A stretch of 24,933 nucleotides of DNA from Opitutaceae bacterium (lineage in GTDB: Bacteria; Verrucomicrobiota; Verrucomicrobiia; Opitutales; Opitutaceae): contig JAIRTK010000293.1 in assembly GCA_031254955.1 (NCBI GenBank), positions 1 to 24,933 on the forward strand, given 5' to 3'. This document shows, piece after piece, positions 1-8,427 of this stretch. Position 1 is the stretch's first letter. Every line of letters begins with the position of its first letter. Below the pieces are notes generated by a model. It did no database searches. It saw only the letters and a program-made list of their open reading frames with translations, and had not been told where the DNA came from. Both the position numbers and the translations under genes were made by a program.

Positions 1-8
1 AGACCGCG

Positions 9-105
9 TGCCACGGGCGCCCCACCCGCAAGGCCGCGTGGCACGGACGCCTCGCCCATGTTTCGCCGTAAAAACACCAACCCCGCCGGTGTCCCGCCCG
101 TGCCA
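9..105. repeat. GTGGCACGG-type palindromic repeat, copy 1
   Basis: Positions 38-46 read GTGGCACGG and positions 97-105 read the near-complement CCGTGCCAT, giving an inverted-end element of about 68 bp. A further half copy (GTGCCACGGGCGCCC) lies at about 8-22. The same words recur at 11022-11073, so this is a dispersed family rather than a chance hairpin. It sits downstream of the minus-strand ada/alkA-type gene. No function is visible. Confidence 0.45.
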
Positions 106-139
106 TGCGGCCCGGTGCCTATCGAAATTTTCCACGCAA

Positions 140-1612
140 TCATGAATGTTTTTCCGAAGAAGTCCGGGGTTTCATCTGCCACAGGTGCGCGGTCGCCAGG
201 CTGCGATGCGGCGCAAACACACGCATCAGCCGCCGCGTGGCGTCCGCGCCGGGACGTTGTTCGAGCTTCATCAACAATTGCAGCCCGCTCGTCAGGCCGG
301 TGTCGCCGTAGGGCACGCAATCGGCGAAGCCGAGCGCGCGCATCATGAGATAATTGACCGACCACGGCCCAAGCCCGCGCACCGCCGACAGGACGCGCTC
401 CGCCCGCGTGGCCGACAGCGCGCGCAACCCTTCGAGATCGAGCCGCCCGGAAGCGACGAGCCGCGCGGCGTTGATGAGGTAGTCCGCCTTTTGCCTTGAA
501 AACTTCAGCGCGCACAACATCTCCGGCGCCAGCGCCGCCACCGTCGCGGGCGCCGGCAGCGCGACGAGGCCGTCCCCCGCCGGCTCGCCCGCGTGCAACG
601 CGAGACGCTGGCGAAGCTGGAAGGCGAAAGGCAGGTTGATCTGCTGCCCGATGACGGCCCACGCCAGCCCGTCGAAGGCGGACACCGTTTGCACCAGCCG
701 CAGACCCTCGCGCCCCTTCACGAGCCGGGCAAACCCGCGCCGCCGCGCCAGCCGCGCGAACGCGGCGGCGTCCTGCGACAGGCCAAGCACCCGCGCGACC
801 ACCGCGTGCGCCTCGCGCGCCGGGCCGCGCGAACACGTCGCGCGCACGCGACCGCCGTCCCCGAACCGCAGCGTGAGCAACGCCGGCGCGCCGCCCGCGC
901 CGATGCGGATCGCCGCCCGGAAAACCCCGCCCTCCAGCCTCTCGGTGACGCCATTCGGGTCGCGCCCGAGCGTGCGCCACAACAGCGCGACCGGGTAGCC
1001 GGCGGGCAGCGTGACGGTGAAACCGCGCGCGGCGGTGGCGTCATCGTCCGCGCCGAGTTCGCGCCAGGCGGACGGCGTGAGGCCGTTGAGCCGGCGGAAA
1101 TGCTCGTGAAACGCCGACTGCGACTCGAAACCCGCCGCCGCCGCGACATCGGCCAGCGACCCGGCTTTTTGTTTTCCGTCCACCAACAACCGGCGCGCCG
1201 CCGCCACCCGCGCCCCGGCCAGCAAGTCCGCGGGCGTGCTGTGATAGTGCAGCCGGAACAACTCAAACACCCGCGTCGCGCCAAACCCCGAACGCCGCAC
1301 GACGGCGCGCGCGTCGGGAAACTCCCAAGGCGCCGCGCGCACCTCGGCGACGAGCGCCTCGATGATTTCGAGCACCGGATCGGCCCCGCGCTCGAAATCA
1401 TCGGGATGGCATCTTTTGCACGCGCGCAAACCCGCCTCGCGCGCCGCCTGACAGGACGGAAAGAAGCGGATGTTTTCCGCCTTCGGCTTCCGCGCCCGGC
1501 ACGACGGCAGACAGTAAATGCCGGTGGTGAGCACGCCCGGGAAAAAACGCCCGTCGCAACCCGCGTCGGACACGAGGACGCGCTCATACATCTGTGCGTG
1601 ACTCATTCGCAT
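140..1612 (-). CDS. Ada-type regulatory / AlkA-type DNA-3-methyladenine glycosylase fusion
   Basis: Predicted bifunctional alkylation-damage protein of 490 residues. Residues about 10-80 form an Ada-type zinc domain with four well-placed cysteines (YCLPSC, then SCQAAREAGLRACKRC), which in Ada accepts methyl groups from DNA phosphotriesters. Residues about 85-185 are an AraC-type helix-turn-helix region (GFESQSAFHEHFRRLNGLTP). Residues about 195-480 match AlkA: an N-terminal AlkA domain, then the HhH-GPD region with GLGPWSVNYLMMRAL and an Asp in YGDTGL at the position of the catalytic aspartate. There is no Ada C-terminal O6-methylguanine methyltransferase domain, so damage sensing is fused directly to base excision. 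The 1612 start was kept because it is the longest reasonable ATG; another ATG lies two codons in (1606). It diverges from fabG across 140 bp in which I see no clear promoter. Confidence 0.9.
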   Translation of the reverse strand: MRMSHAQMYERVLVSDAGCDGRFFPGVLTTGIYCLPSCRARKPKAENIRFFPSCQAAREAGLRACKRCHPDDFERGADPVLEIIEALVAEVRAAPWEFPDARAVVRRSGFGATRVFELFRLHYHSTPADLLAGARVAAARRLLVDGKQKAGSLADVAAAAGFESQSAFHEHFRRLNGLTPSAWRELGADDDATAARGFTVTLPAGYPVALLWRTLGRDPNGVTERLEGGVFRAAIRIGAGGAPALLTLRFGDGGRVRATCSRGPAREAHAVVARVLGLSQDAAAFARLARRRGFARLVKGREGLRLVQTVSAFDGLAWAVIGQQINLPFAFQLRQRLALHAGEPAGDGLVALPAPATVAALAPEMLCALKFSRQKADYLINAARLVASGRLDLEGLRALSATRAERVLSAVRGLGPWSVNYLMMRALGFADCVPYGDTGLTSGLQLLMKLEQRPGADATRRLMRVFAPHRSLATAHLWQMKPRTSSEKHS

Positions 1613-1752
1613 GGCCGCACGCTAACACATTCCGCCACGCGCGTCGTCCTGAGAATTTCGGGGCAATTTTCGGGGCGCCGCCGCGCCTGATTTTCCGTCT
1701 TCCGTTTTCCCGTTCCAACCGTCAGCCTTCCCCCCTTTATTCGCGTCTCCCA

Positions 1753-2493
1753 ATGACCTTCAACCATCGCATCGCACTCGTCACCGGCGCCGGACGCGGC
1801 ATCGGCAAAGCCGTCGCCGAAACCCTCGCCGCCGCGGGCGTCACCGTCATCTGCGTCTCGAAATCCGCCGACTCGTGCGGCTCCGCCGCCGCCGCCATCA
1901 CCGCCGCCGGCGGCAAAGCCGAGGCGCTCGCCGTCGATGTGGCCGACTCCGCCGCCGTCACCCAAGCCGCCGAGACCCTCCTCGCCAGACACGGCAAAAT
2001 CGACATCCTCGTCAACAACGCCGGCATCACCCGCGACGGCCTGCTCGCGCGCATGTCCGACGCCGACTGGAACGCCGTCATCCAGACCAACCTCAACAGC
2101 GCCTTCTACTGGACCAAGGCCATCGGCTGGCCCATGTGCCGCGCCCGCTACGGCCGCATCGTCAACATCGCCTCCGTCGTCGGCCTCATCGGCAACGCCG
2201 GCCAGGCCAACTACGCCGCCGCGAAAGGCGGCATGATCGCCTTCACCAAAGCCGTCGCGCGCGAATTTGCCAAACGCGGCGTCACCGCCAACGCCGTCGC
2301 CCCCGGCTTCATCAAGACCGACATGACCGCCGTGCTCGGCGAGGAAGTGCGGAAAGCCGCCCTCGCGCAGGTCCCGATGCAACGCATGGGCGACCCCGCC
2401 GACATCGCCCACGCCACCGCCTTCCTATGCAGCGAAGAAGCCGGCTACATCACCGGCCAAGTTTTTACCGTTGACGGCGGCATGGCAATGTGA
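1753..2493 (+). CDS. fabG: 3-oxoacyl-[acyl-carrier-protein] reductase FabG
   Basis: NADPH-dependent reduction of 3-oxoacyl-ACP to 3-hydroxyacyl-ACP in type II fatty-acid synthesis. The 246-residue length is typical. It has the short-chain dehydrogenase signature set: TGAGRGIG at 11-18 (cofactor loop), NNAG at 88-91, catalytic Ser141, Tyr154 and Lys158 (YAAAK), and the usual C-terminus [12 protein letters not shown]. The frame is open upstream to 1594, but homology begins at ATG 1753 ([12 protein letters not shown]), so that start was chosen. The leader before it is pyrimidine-rich with no Shine-Dalgarno match. acpP follows 32 bp downstream and fabF after that, a classic fab cluster, which favours FabG over a generic short-chain dehydrogenase. 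Confidence 0.93.
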   Translation: MTFNHRIALVTGAGRGIGKAVAETLAAAGVTVICVSKSADSCGSAAAAITAAGGKAEALAVDVADSAAVTQAAETLLARHGKIDILVNNAGITRDGLLARMSDADWNAVIQTNLNSAFYWTKAIGWPMCRARYGRIVNIASVVGLIGNAGQANYAAAKGGMIAFTKAVAREFAKRGVTANAVAPGFIKTDMTAVLGEEVRKAALAQVPMQRMGDPADIAHATAFLCSEEAGYITGQVFTVDGGMAM

Positions 2494-2525
2494 CCCTGTT
2501 TTCAACTCTCAGTAATCCAACCCAC

Positions 2526-2789
2526 ATGGCTGAACAAAAAACCATCGAACAACGCGTTAAGGAAATCATCGTCAACCAGCTTAACGTTAACGAAGAGCAA
2601 ATCACCCCGCAGGCCTCCTTCTTGGACGACCTCGGCGCCGATTCCCTCGACACGGTCGAACTCATCATGGCCTTCGAAGAAGAATTCAAGGACGAGATCA
2701 AGGGCGAAATCCCCGAATCCGACGCCGAGAAACTCACGACCGTCGGCCAAGTCATCGACTACATCAAAGGCAAGGCCGGCGCGGCCTGA
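2526..2789 (+). CDS. acpP: Acyl carrier protein
   Basis: Small acidic carrier of 87 residues that holds growing acyl chains on a phosphopantetheine arm. The attachment motif [10 protein letters not shown] is present with Ser40 as the modified residue, followed by the acidic helix II (FEEEFKDEI) and the usual helix III/IV region. A GTG-initiated extension back to 2490, overlapping the fabG stop, exists in frame, but ATG 2526 ([15 protein letters not shown]) gives the normal ACP N-terminus. No Shine-Dalgarno sequence is visible before it. It lies between fabG and fabF and is followed by a hairpin-plus-T-run terminator at 2851-2870. Confidence 0.96.
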   Translation: MAEQKTIEQRVKEIIVNQLNVNEEQITPQASFLDDLGADSLDTVELIMAFEEEFKDEIKGEIPESDAEKLTTVGQVIDYIKGKAGAA

Positions 2790-2850
2790 GCCTTTCGCGC
2801 CCAAACGCATCCCGCAACCGGCGTCCCGCCCGGAGCCTCCCGAGAGACTC

Positions 2851-2870
2851 AAGGCGGGCCGCCTTTTTTT
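2851..2870 (+). terminator. Rho-independent terminator after acpP
   Basis: The palindrome AAGGCGGGCCGCCTT (six to seven GC-rich pairs around a 3-nt loop) is followed directly by a run of T. It lies 62 bp after the acpP stop and about 190 bp before fabF. It could end or attenuate the fabG-acpP transcript, so that ACP mRNA exceeds fabF mRNA. Confidence 0.6.
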
Positions 2871-3062
2871 GGGATTTTGGATTTTGCGCCCCGCCCTTCC
2901 CCGGCGCGCCCCCGCCCCCGCCAAAAAAACGACACGCTGCCACCCGGACAAAAACCGGAAACCGGCAATCCACCATCACCACCACCACCACGCCAACCCC
3001 CGCTTCCAGGCTTTGCCTGAACCTGAAAAACCCTCCATCAACTCCAACCCATCCCTTATCCT

Positions 3063-4316
3063 ATGGCATCCAATCCTCCTCCCGGCCAGCGCGTCGTCGT
3101 CACCGGCCTCGGCGCCATCGCCTCCATCGGTCACGACGTGGACACCTTCTGGAACAACCTCCTCGCGGGCCAATGCGGCATCGACCGCGTCACCCGGTTT
3201 GACCCCGCGAACTACACCTGCCAAATCGGCGCCGAAGTCCGCGACTGGCACATCGAAAACCACTGGGACCCCAAAGAAGCCCGCCGCAACGACCGCTACA
3301 CCCACTTCGGCATGGCCGCCGCCAAACAAGCCTTCCAAGACGCCGGCCTCGACATGGCCAAGGAAGCCGCCGACCGCGTCGGCGTCCTCATCGGCTCCGG
3401 CATCGGCGGCATGTCCACCTACGAAACCCAACTCCGACGCCTCATCGAAGGCGGCCCCCGCAAAGTCTCGCCCTTCACCATCCCCTCGCTCATCGGCAAC
3501 ATCTGCGGCGGCCTCTTCGCCATCGAAATCGGCGCGCGCGGCCCCAATTTCGGCCTCGTCTCCGCCTGCGCCACCGCCACCCACTGCCTCGGCGAATCCA
3601 TGCACATGATCCGCCGCGGCGACGCCGACATCATGATCGCCGGCGGCACGGAAGCCGCCATCACCCCCTTCGGCTACGCCAGCTTCTGCTCCATGAAAGC
3701 CATGAGCACGCGCAACGACGACCCCCGGCACGCCAGCCGCCCCTTCGACAAAGGCCGCGACGGCTTCATCATGGGCGAAGGCGCCGGCATCCTCGTCCTC
3801 GAATCCCTCTCCCACGCCCAAGCCCGCGGCGCCCGCATCTACTGCGAACTCGCCGGCTACGCCGCCTCCTGCGACGCGCACCACATCACCATGCCCGACC
3901 CCGAAGGCAAAGGCCTCTCCATCGCGATGACCCGCGCCCTGGCCGGCGCCGGACTCGCCACCACCGACATCGACTACATCAACGCGCACGGCACCTCCAC
4001 GCCCTACAACGACAAATTCGAGACCCTTGCCATCAAAAACGTCTTCGGCGACCACGCCCGCAAACTCGCCGTCAGCTCGACCAAGTCGATGACCGGCCAC
4101 CTCCTCGGCGCAGCCGGCGGCATCGAAGCCGTCATCAGCGTGAAGACGATCCAGACCGGCAAACTCGCCCCGACCATCAACCTCACCGACCCCGACCCCG
4201 AGTGCGACCTCGACTACGTGCCGAACGAGGCCCGAGAAGCGGCGGTGAAGACGGTCCTGAGCAACAACCTCGGCTTCGGCGGCCAAAACGCCGCCGCAAT
4301 CTTCCGCGCGCTCTGA
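3063..4316 (+). CDS. fabF: 3-oxoacyl-[acyl-carrier-protein] synthase II
   Basis: Condensing enzyme that elongates acyl-ACP with malonyl-ACP; 417 residues, normal for KAS II. The Cys-His-His triad is visible: Cys169 in SACATATHC, His309 in NAHGTSTPYND, and His346 in STKSMTGHLLGAAGG with the supporting Lys341. The N-terminus RVVVTGLGAIASIGHD is typical. The ATG at 3063 was chosen because family similarity starts a few residues later and no upstream start in this frame is better. The gene lies third in the fabG-acpP-fabF cluster, 273 bp after acpP; that gap holds the terminator and a CAC/CAT triplet run at 2971-2991. No Shine-Dalgarno sequence precedes the start. Confidence 0.95.
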   Translation: MASNPPPGQRVVVTGLGAIASIGHDVDTFWNNLLAGQCGIDRVTRFDPANYTCQIGAEVRDWHIENHWDPKEARRNDRYTHFGMAAAKQAFQDAGLDMAKEAADRVGVLIGSGIGGMSTYETQLRRLIEGGPRKVSPFTIPSLIGNICGGLFAIEIGARGPNFGLVSACATATHCLGESMHMIRRGDADIMIAGGTEAAITPFGYASFCSMKAMSTRNDDPRHASRPFDKGRDGFIMGEGAGILVLESLSHAQARGARIYCELAGYAASCDAHHITMPDPEGKGLSIAMTRALAGAGLATTDIDYINAHGTSTPYNDKFETLAIKNVFGDHARKLAVSSTKSMTGHLLGAAGGIEAVISVKTIQTGKLAPTINLTDPDPECDLDYVPNEAREAAVKTVLSNNLGFGGQNAAAIFRAL

Positions 4317-4389
4317 CCGCACACTGACCGCGCGAGCACGCAAACGGCGCCGGCACGCGGACCACGCGGGCGCCCGCCGGCGCGCCAGC

Positions 4390-4406
4390 CCCGGCGGCCC
4401 GCCGGG
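4390..4406. other. GC hairpin between convergent genes
   Basis: A 17-bp palindrome (CCCGGCGG, one base, CCGCCGGG) lies in the 96-bp space between the ends of fabF (plus) and the small membrane protein gene (minus). It could stop transcription from both sides, but there is no T-run on either strand. Confidence 0.25.
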
Positions 4407-4412
4407 CGGCCA

Positions 4413-4595
4413 TCAGTGTTTTCCGCGCCGGTTGTCCGCATCGCCGCGCAGCACGCGGCGGAGGCACCAGGCAAACAACAGCGTCACAAAACCGACGGAC
4501 AGGATCATGCTCGCCCAGCCGCCCGCGGTGAGCGGCTGCGCGGGCGCGGCGACCCCGGCTTGCGCGATGATTGTCAGGAGAAAAGGCAGGTTCAT
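4413..4595 (-). CDS. MetS-like small subunit of a sodium:neurotransmitter-symporter-type importer
   Basis: A 60-residue membrane protein starting 19 bp after the stop of the transporter gene upstream. It has one strong hydrophobic segment at about 27-45 (WASMILSVGFVTLLFAWCL), followed by a basic Arg-rich end (RRVLRGDADNRRGKH), predicting a single-pass helix with a cytoplasmic C-terminus. A hydrophobic stretch also occurs at residues 3-12. A GAGGAA ribosome-binding sequence lies 8 bp before ATG 4595, which supports this start over a longer frame reaching 4751. Family knowledge: some bacterial NSS transporters (MetP) need a tiny partner, MetS, encoded next to them. The assignment rests on position, size and topology; sequence similarity to MetS was not tested. 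Confidence 0.7.
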   Translation of the reverse strand: MNLPFLLTIIAQAGVAAPAQPLTAGGWASMILSVGFVTLLFAWCLRRVLRGDADNRRGKH

Positions 4596-4614
4596 GGCGG
4601 ATGTTCCTCGCGGG

Positions 4615-6225
4615 TTATTTTCGGTAATGCGGCGCGGCGGGCTTGCAACGCCAGCGGCGCCCCGCGACGGCGACGAGCACGAGACCCAGCAGGCACACGG
4701 CGATGATGAAGCCGACCGTGAGGCGGGCCACCGGGCTGGGCGCGTTTCCAACCAGATCGGCGATGTAACCGGTCTGCCGGAACACGGGATTCCCGAAGCT
4801 GAAATTCCAGCCCACGACCTTGTCCAACAGGAAGAGCGTGAAGATCGTGATGAGATACAACGGCGTGATGTAGCGCATCACGATGCGGAAAAAGCCCGGC
4901 ACGCGCAGCGCGGCGCCGCGGTGCATCTCGCGCCAGCTTTTCCCGATGCCGATCACCCAGCCGAACAGCAGGATGACGATCGTGCCCTGGAGGAACACGC
5001 CGACGTTGCCGATCCAGAAATCAATCGTGTCGAGCGCCTTCAGGTCCTTTGAAAAATACCACACGAAGCCGGTGCCGACGCTCATGATGAGCGCGAGCCA
5101 CGCGACCGACACCGCGCGACGCAGCATGAACGCCTCCTCCAGAAACGCGATGGTCGGTTGCAGGATCGACAGCGAACTCGTCACCGCCGCGAGGAAAAGC
5201 AGCACAAAAAACGCCGAGGCAAACAGCATCCCCGCCGGCATGCTCGCAAACACCTCGGGCAGCACGATGAAGCCGAGCGCGAACGTGCCCTGCCCCGCGA
5301 CACCCGCCGCGCCGAGGAAGATGAACGCCGCCGGCACCGTGATCATGCCGCCGAGCGCCACCTCGCAAAATTCGTTGGCCGACGCCGCGGCAAGCCCGCT
5401 GAGCGTGATGTCGTCGGTTTTGCGCAGATAGCTGGCGTAAGTGATGATGATGCCGAGGCCGATGGTGAGGGAGAAAAACACCTGCCCCGCGGCGGCCAGC
5501 CAGAGCTGGGGATTGCGCAGGCTGGCGAGGATGCCGGCGCCAGGGTTCCACATGAAACCGAGCGCGGTGAGCACGTTTTGGTCGGGCCTGGCCGGATCGG
5601 GCGTGCCGAGCGTGAGCACGCGCGCGAGGATGACGATGCCGAGGATGACCAGCAACGGCATGCCGAAACGGCAGGCCAGCTCGATGCCCTTGGACAAACC
5701 GCGATAAAGCAGGTAAAGATTCAGCAGCAGCACGATGACGACGAAGAGACCCGCATCGCCCAGCCCGAATTTCACCGCCACGCCATCCACATTCGCGCCG
5801 GTGTAGGTGGCGAAAAACGCCCCGTAGTCCATGCCCGGCGCGCTCAGCCGCCCGGAAAGCGCGTTGACCGCGTAGCCGAGGCACCAAGCCTCCACATACA
5901 CGTAATACATGCAGACCAGCAGCGGGATGAGAAAGCCGATCGCGCCGAGATACTTGGCCCAGCGCCGTCTCAGCAACGCGTGAAAAACCCCGGGCGAGGA
6001 ATGATAGCCGTGATGGCCGCCGTGCCGCCCGACGGTCCACTCGGCCCAGCTTACCGGGATGCCGATGACGAGCAGCGAGACGAAATACGCGATCATGAAC
6101 GCCCCGCCGCCGTATTGGGCGGCGAGGCCGGGAAACCGGAGAAAATTACCCAACCCGACGGCGCTTCCAGCCACGGCAAAAATGACGCCAAGATTGGACG
6201 TCCACGCTTCCTTGGGTCGAGACAT
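4615..6225 (-). CDS. Sodium:neurotransmitter symporter family amino-acid transporter (MetP-like)
   Basis: Sodium-coupled importer in the inner membrane, 536 residues and about twelve hydrophobic segments. The N-terminus SNLGVIFAVAGSAVGLGNF followed by LRFP is the hallmark TM1 of the NSS family, whose unwound GSAVGLGN region binds sodium and substrate. The second signature region QYGGGAFMIAYFVSLL follows. The start was set at ATG 6225 (MSRPKEAWTSNLG), matching other family members, rather than a GTG at 6264; neither has a clear ribosome-binding site. The substrate is probably a neutral or sulfur amino acid if the MetP/MetS analogy holds, but the sequence does not settle it. It is co-directional with the small MetS-like gene, 19 bp away, and the two are likely co-transcribed. 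Confidence 0.88.
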   Translation of the reverse strand: MSRPKEAWTSNLGVIFAVAGSAVGLGNFLRFPGLAAQYGGGAFMIAYFVSLLVIGIPVSWAEWTVGRHGGHHGYHSSPGVFHALLRRRWAKYLGAIGFLIPLLVCMYYVYVEAWCLGYAVNALSGRLSAPGMDYGAFFATYTGANVDGVAVKFGLGDAGLFVVIVLLLNLYLLYRGLSKGIELACRFGMPLLVILGIVILARVLTLGTPDPARPDQNVLTALGFMWNPGAGILASLRNPQLWLAAAGQVFFSLTIGLGIIITYASYLRKTDDITLSGLAAASANEFCEVALGGMITVPAAFIFLGAAGVAGQGTFALGFIVLPEVFASMPAGMLFASAFFVLLFLAAVTSSLSILQPTIAFLEEAFMLRRAVSVAWLALIMSVGTGFVWYFSKDLKALDTIDFWIGNVGVFLQGTIVILLFGWVIGIGKSWREMHRGAALRVPGFFRIVMRYITPLYLITIFTLFLLDKVVGWNFSFGNPVFRQTGYIADLVGNAPSPVARLTVGFIIAVCLLGLVLVAVAGRRWRCKPAAPHYRK

Positions 6226-6292
6226 GGAAGTTAATGCAATCAACACCCGACGAACGGGCAACACTTAACACCATTTCCGCCCCCGTTCGGGA

Positions 6293-6326
6293 CTCAATGC
6301 CTCGGAGCAAGCCCCGAGGTATTGAG
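6293..6326. repeat. Long hairpin upstream of the NSS transporter
   Basis: CTCAATGCCTCGG faces CCGAGGTATTGAG, a 13-bp stem with one mismatch and an 8-nt loop. No T-run follows on either strand, so it looks like a palindromic repeat unit rather than a terminator. It is immediately followed by the purine tract at 6336-6380. Confidence 0.5.
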
Positions 6327-6335
6327 CCTCGAAGC

Positions 6336-6380
6336 GAATAAAGAGGAAAGATAGAGAATAGAGAATACAGAGGAAAGATT
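6336..6380. repeat. Polypurine simple-sequence tract
   Basis: A nearly pure A/G tract with GAATA/AGAGGAAAG words. It contains ATAAAGAGGAAAGA, also present in the large palindromes at 12966 and 14337. Its near-complement occurs as the pyrimidine tract at 8428-8474, so the FAD oxidoreductase gene lies between inverted copies. Confidence 0.6.
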
Positions 6381-6454
6381 CCTGCGCTTGCATCACTTTG
6401 GGTTGCATCCGGGAAAGGGCATGAGGCAATAAATCTGCCGTGTGTATTTGCATG

Positions 6455-6640
6455 GAAATATATAATGCCAATTCCCAGTGAAAAGTGCATTTTAGAAGCA
6501 GAGCCATGTAGGGGCTTCGCTTGCGAAGCCCGTTGCTGGAGCACAGCCTTTGCTGGTTCACGGTTATCAAGCCGGGCGTCGCAAGCGACGCCCCTACAAA
6601 AGAGTGATTTTCATTGGAAATGGATATAATGGGGCGCGGG
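6455..6640. repeat. Nested inverted-repeat element with GTAGGGGC ends (REPIN-like)
   Basis: The core at 6508-6597 starts GTAGGGGCTTCGCTTGCGAAGCCC and ends with the complement-type sequence GGGCGTCGCAAGCGACGCCCCTAC. Each end is itself a hairpin. Outside the core, 6455-6500 and 6598-6640 are imperfect inverted copies (TTTTCANTGGGAA-like words and ATAAT), extending the palindrome to about 185 bp. This fills most of the 541-bp gap between the FAD oxidoreductase and the transporter; besides this, the 6293-6380 repeats are the only structure I see there. Confidence 0.6.
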
Positions 6641-6766
6641 AAGGCCGACGGGGCCGTCATGGAATAGCCTGGGGCGTCGGAAACAATCCCGGCGCGGGGG
6701 CCGCCCGAGTCGGTCAACCTGCGCGGGGAAATACCCGGCGGGGGCGGGAGGGGCGGGAGGGGGGCG

Positions 6767-8125
6767 TCAAACCAGCGCTCCGTCCGCCTTCAGCCGCGCG
6801 CTCAGCGCCGCGCCGTCGAGCCTGGAAACGGACTCCCCGCTCTGCGCGCAAATCGCGGCGGCCAGGCCCGCCGCCTGGCCGAGCGCCATGCATTGCGCCT
6901 GCACGCGGGCGGAGCCAAACGCCTCGCGCGTCGCCGAAAGCGTGCCGCCCGCGACCAGCACATTTTTCGAGCCTTCCGGCACCAAGGCGCGATAGGGGAT
7001 AGGATAGGGCGCGGTGAGAAAGCGCACGCTCTGGCTGCTGCTGTCCGCCTTGTGCATGTCGATCGGGTGGCCGCCCAGCGCCACCGCGTCCGGGAACGGG
7101 CGGGCGCTCAGGACATCCTCGGCGGTCAAGGTATATAATCCCCGGATGGCGCGCGTCTCGCGGATGCCGATTTGCGTGGCCGTCTCGATCAGATAACAAT
7201 GGGCGAACGCCTGGTGATGGCGGCGGAAACCATCCACCATGACCGGCACCTCCTCGCGCAGCACAAGCTCGGAGAGGGACAGGTCGTCCGCGTTGGCCGC
7301 GTTGCCGGTGATGCGCGTGGCGTTGACCGACACCTCTCCGGGGCGGATGGTGCTGCCGTGCACGGCCCACGGCCCGCCGAAATTGCGCAGGCGCCCGGCC
7401 TTCACCTCCGCCGCCAGCACCGCGCGCAACTCCGGGTTCGCATACTTGGTGCCGTCGCGCGCCATGAGCACATTGAGCGTGTCCGTGTCCACGCCGCCTA
7501 GGCGGAAATACAACGACATCGGCTGCAGTTCGCCGCCTGCGCGCTGGTTGCGCAGCTCGCAGGGCAGCGAGGCGCGGGCCACCAGGTCGCCGGTGCCGGT
7601 GCAATCGACAAACTGGTTCGCGGCGACGGCCTCGCGGCCCGACTTGGTCTCGATGATCACGTGCGTCAGCCGGCCCGTCTCCTCTTTCGAGGCAATCGCG
7701 CCGGCGACCTGCGCGTGCAGAAGGATGCCGGCGCCCGAATGGCGGACGAGGCGCTGGGCCGTGAGTTTGTATAATTCCACATCGTAGGGCACGTTTCCGC
7801 TCGGCAGGTCGATGATGGCGCCGCCCGCCGCGTGCAGCGCGCGGATGAACTCGCCCGGGATGCCGTCCACGATGCGCTCGCCGCCGAGGTTGAACTTGCT
7901 CAGCGGGCCGACCATGCCCGCCGTCGCCATGCCGCCGAGAAACCCGTGGCGTTCCAGCAAAAGCACCGAGGCTCCCGCCCTCGCCGCGGCCACCGCGGCG
8001 ATGAAGCCCGCCGGCCCCCCGCCGCAGACGGCGACATCGACCAGCGCGCGCACGGGCAGGCGGCGGGCCGGCTCGGTGACGGTGGAGCCAATGGGGGGAT
8101 TAACAGCGGTGCTGGTTTCTGTCAT
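6767..8125 (-). CDS. FAD-dependent oxidoreductase (FAD_oxidored family)
   Basis: Flavoprotein of 452 residues. VDVAVCGGGPAGFIAAVAAARAGASVLLLER (residues 29-59, quoted in parts: GGGPAG at 35-40 and Glu58) is a Rossmann-type FAD-binding fold. FVDCTGTGDLVARA is the second conserved FAD contact, and near the end LVAGGTLSATREAFGSARVQ and MALGQAAGLAA form the usual C-terminal FAD site. This layout fits the FAD_oxidored proteins common in glycan-degrading Verrucomicrobiota and Planctomycetota; the substrate is unknown. ATG 8125 was chosen because similarity starts about 30 residues later, and the frame upstream to 8398 runs through repeat DNA. No signal peptide is present. The gene stands alone between two repeat-rich gaps. 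Confidence 0.82.
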   Translation of the reverse strand: MTETSTAVNPPIGSTVTEPARRLPVRALVDVAVCGGGPAGFIAAVAAARAGASVLLLERHGFLGGMATAGMVGPLSKFNLGGERIVDGIPGEFIRALHAAGGAIIDLPSGNVPYDVELYKLTAQRLVRHSGAGILLHAQVAGAIASKEETGRLTHVIIETKSGREAVAANQFVDCTGTGDLVARASLPCELRNQRAGGELQPMSLYFRLGGVDTDTLNVLMARDGTKYANPELRAVLAAEVKAGRLRNFGGPWAVHGSTIRPGEVSVNATRITGNAANADDLSLSELVLREEVPVMVDGFRRHHQAFAHCYLIETATQIGIRETRAIRGLYTLTAEDVLSARPFPDAVALGGHPIDMHKADSSSQSVRFLTAPYPIPYRALVPEGSKNVLVAGGTLSATREAFGSARVQAQCMALGQAAGLAAAICAQSGESVSRLDGAALSARLKADGALV

Positions 8126-8180
8126 AGGGTGCCCGGAAAGTTTTTCGCCAAGCCGCGCGCGGCTCAAGGCCGCGGCGTGT

Positions 8181-8200
8181 AATGATACCGACAATGATAT
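8181..8200 (-). promoter_or_regulatory. AT-rich direct repeat upstream of the FAD oxidoreductase
   Basis: Two copies of AATGATA-C/T spaced 12 bp apart sit in a short AT-rich island 55-75 bp before the start codon. Direct spacing near one helical turn suits a regulator or the promoter itself (TATCAT on the minus strand resembles a -10 box). No convincing -35 was identified. Confidence 0.3.
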
Positions 8201-8233
8201 AAAATTTCCGGCATCGATGAAATCGGCGACACC

Positions 8234-8355
8234 CCCCGGAGCACGCTCCGGGGCATTGGGGCGGCGGCGCGCCCCGCCGCCGGACGTGCGTCGCCGCGCC
8301 CAATCCGGCGGGACTGCCGTCCCGTCCGGCGCGGGGACGCCGCCGCTCCCGCAAG
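8234..8355. repeat. Hairpin plus diverged GC-rich palindromic element
   Basis: CCCCGGAGC-AC-GCTCCGGGG at 8234-8253 is a perfect 9-bp stem. It is followed at 8261-8355 by a degenerate copy of the element at 8649-8844: it opens GGCGGCGGCGCGCCCCGCCG and closes CGTCCGGCGCGGGGACGCCG, in inverted orientation. Confidence 0.5.
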
Positions 8356-8427
8356 CCGAAGCAAGCGTCGGTGCATCAAACCCGAGGCGAAAGAGCACAG
8401 AGAGGTGCTCTTCAAACTGCGGCCACG

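Noticed and set aside
2971..2991. CACCATCACCACCACCACCA resembles a His-tag from a cloning vector.
   Set aside because: It is between acpP and fabF, is not in frame with fabF, and no vector sequence surrounds it; it is a short triplet run.
2976..4343. A 455-codon minus-strand frame across fabF.
   Set aside because: Gly/Ala/Asp/Val-rich antisense shadow; fabF has full family motifs on the other strand.
7128..7140. TATATAAT-like words inside the FAD oxidoreductase gene, and similar AT words at 10850, 17942 and 19650.
   Set aside because: They are explained by Leu-Tyr, Ile and stop codons; too few and too scattered to call promoters.
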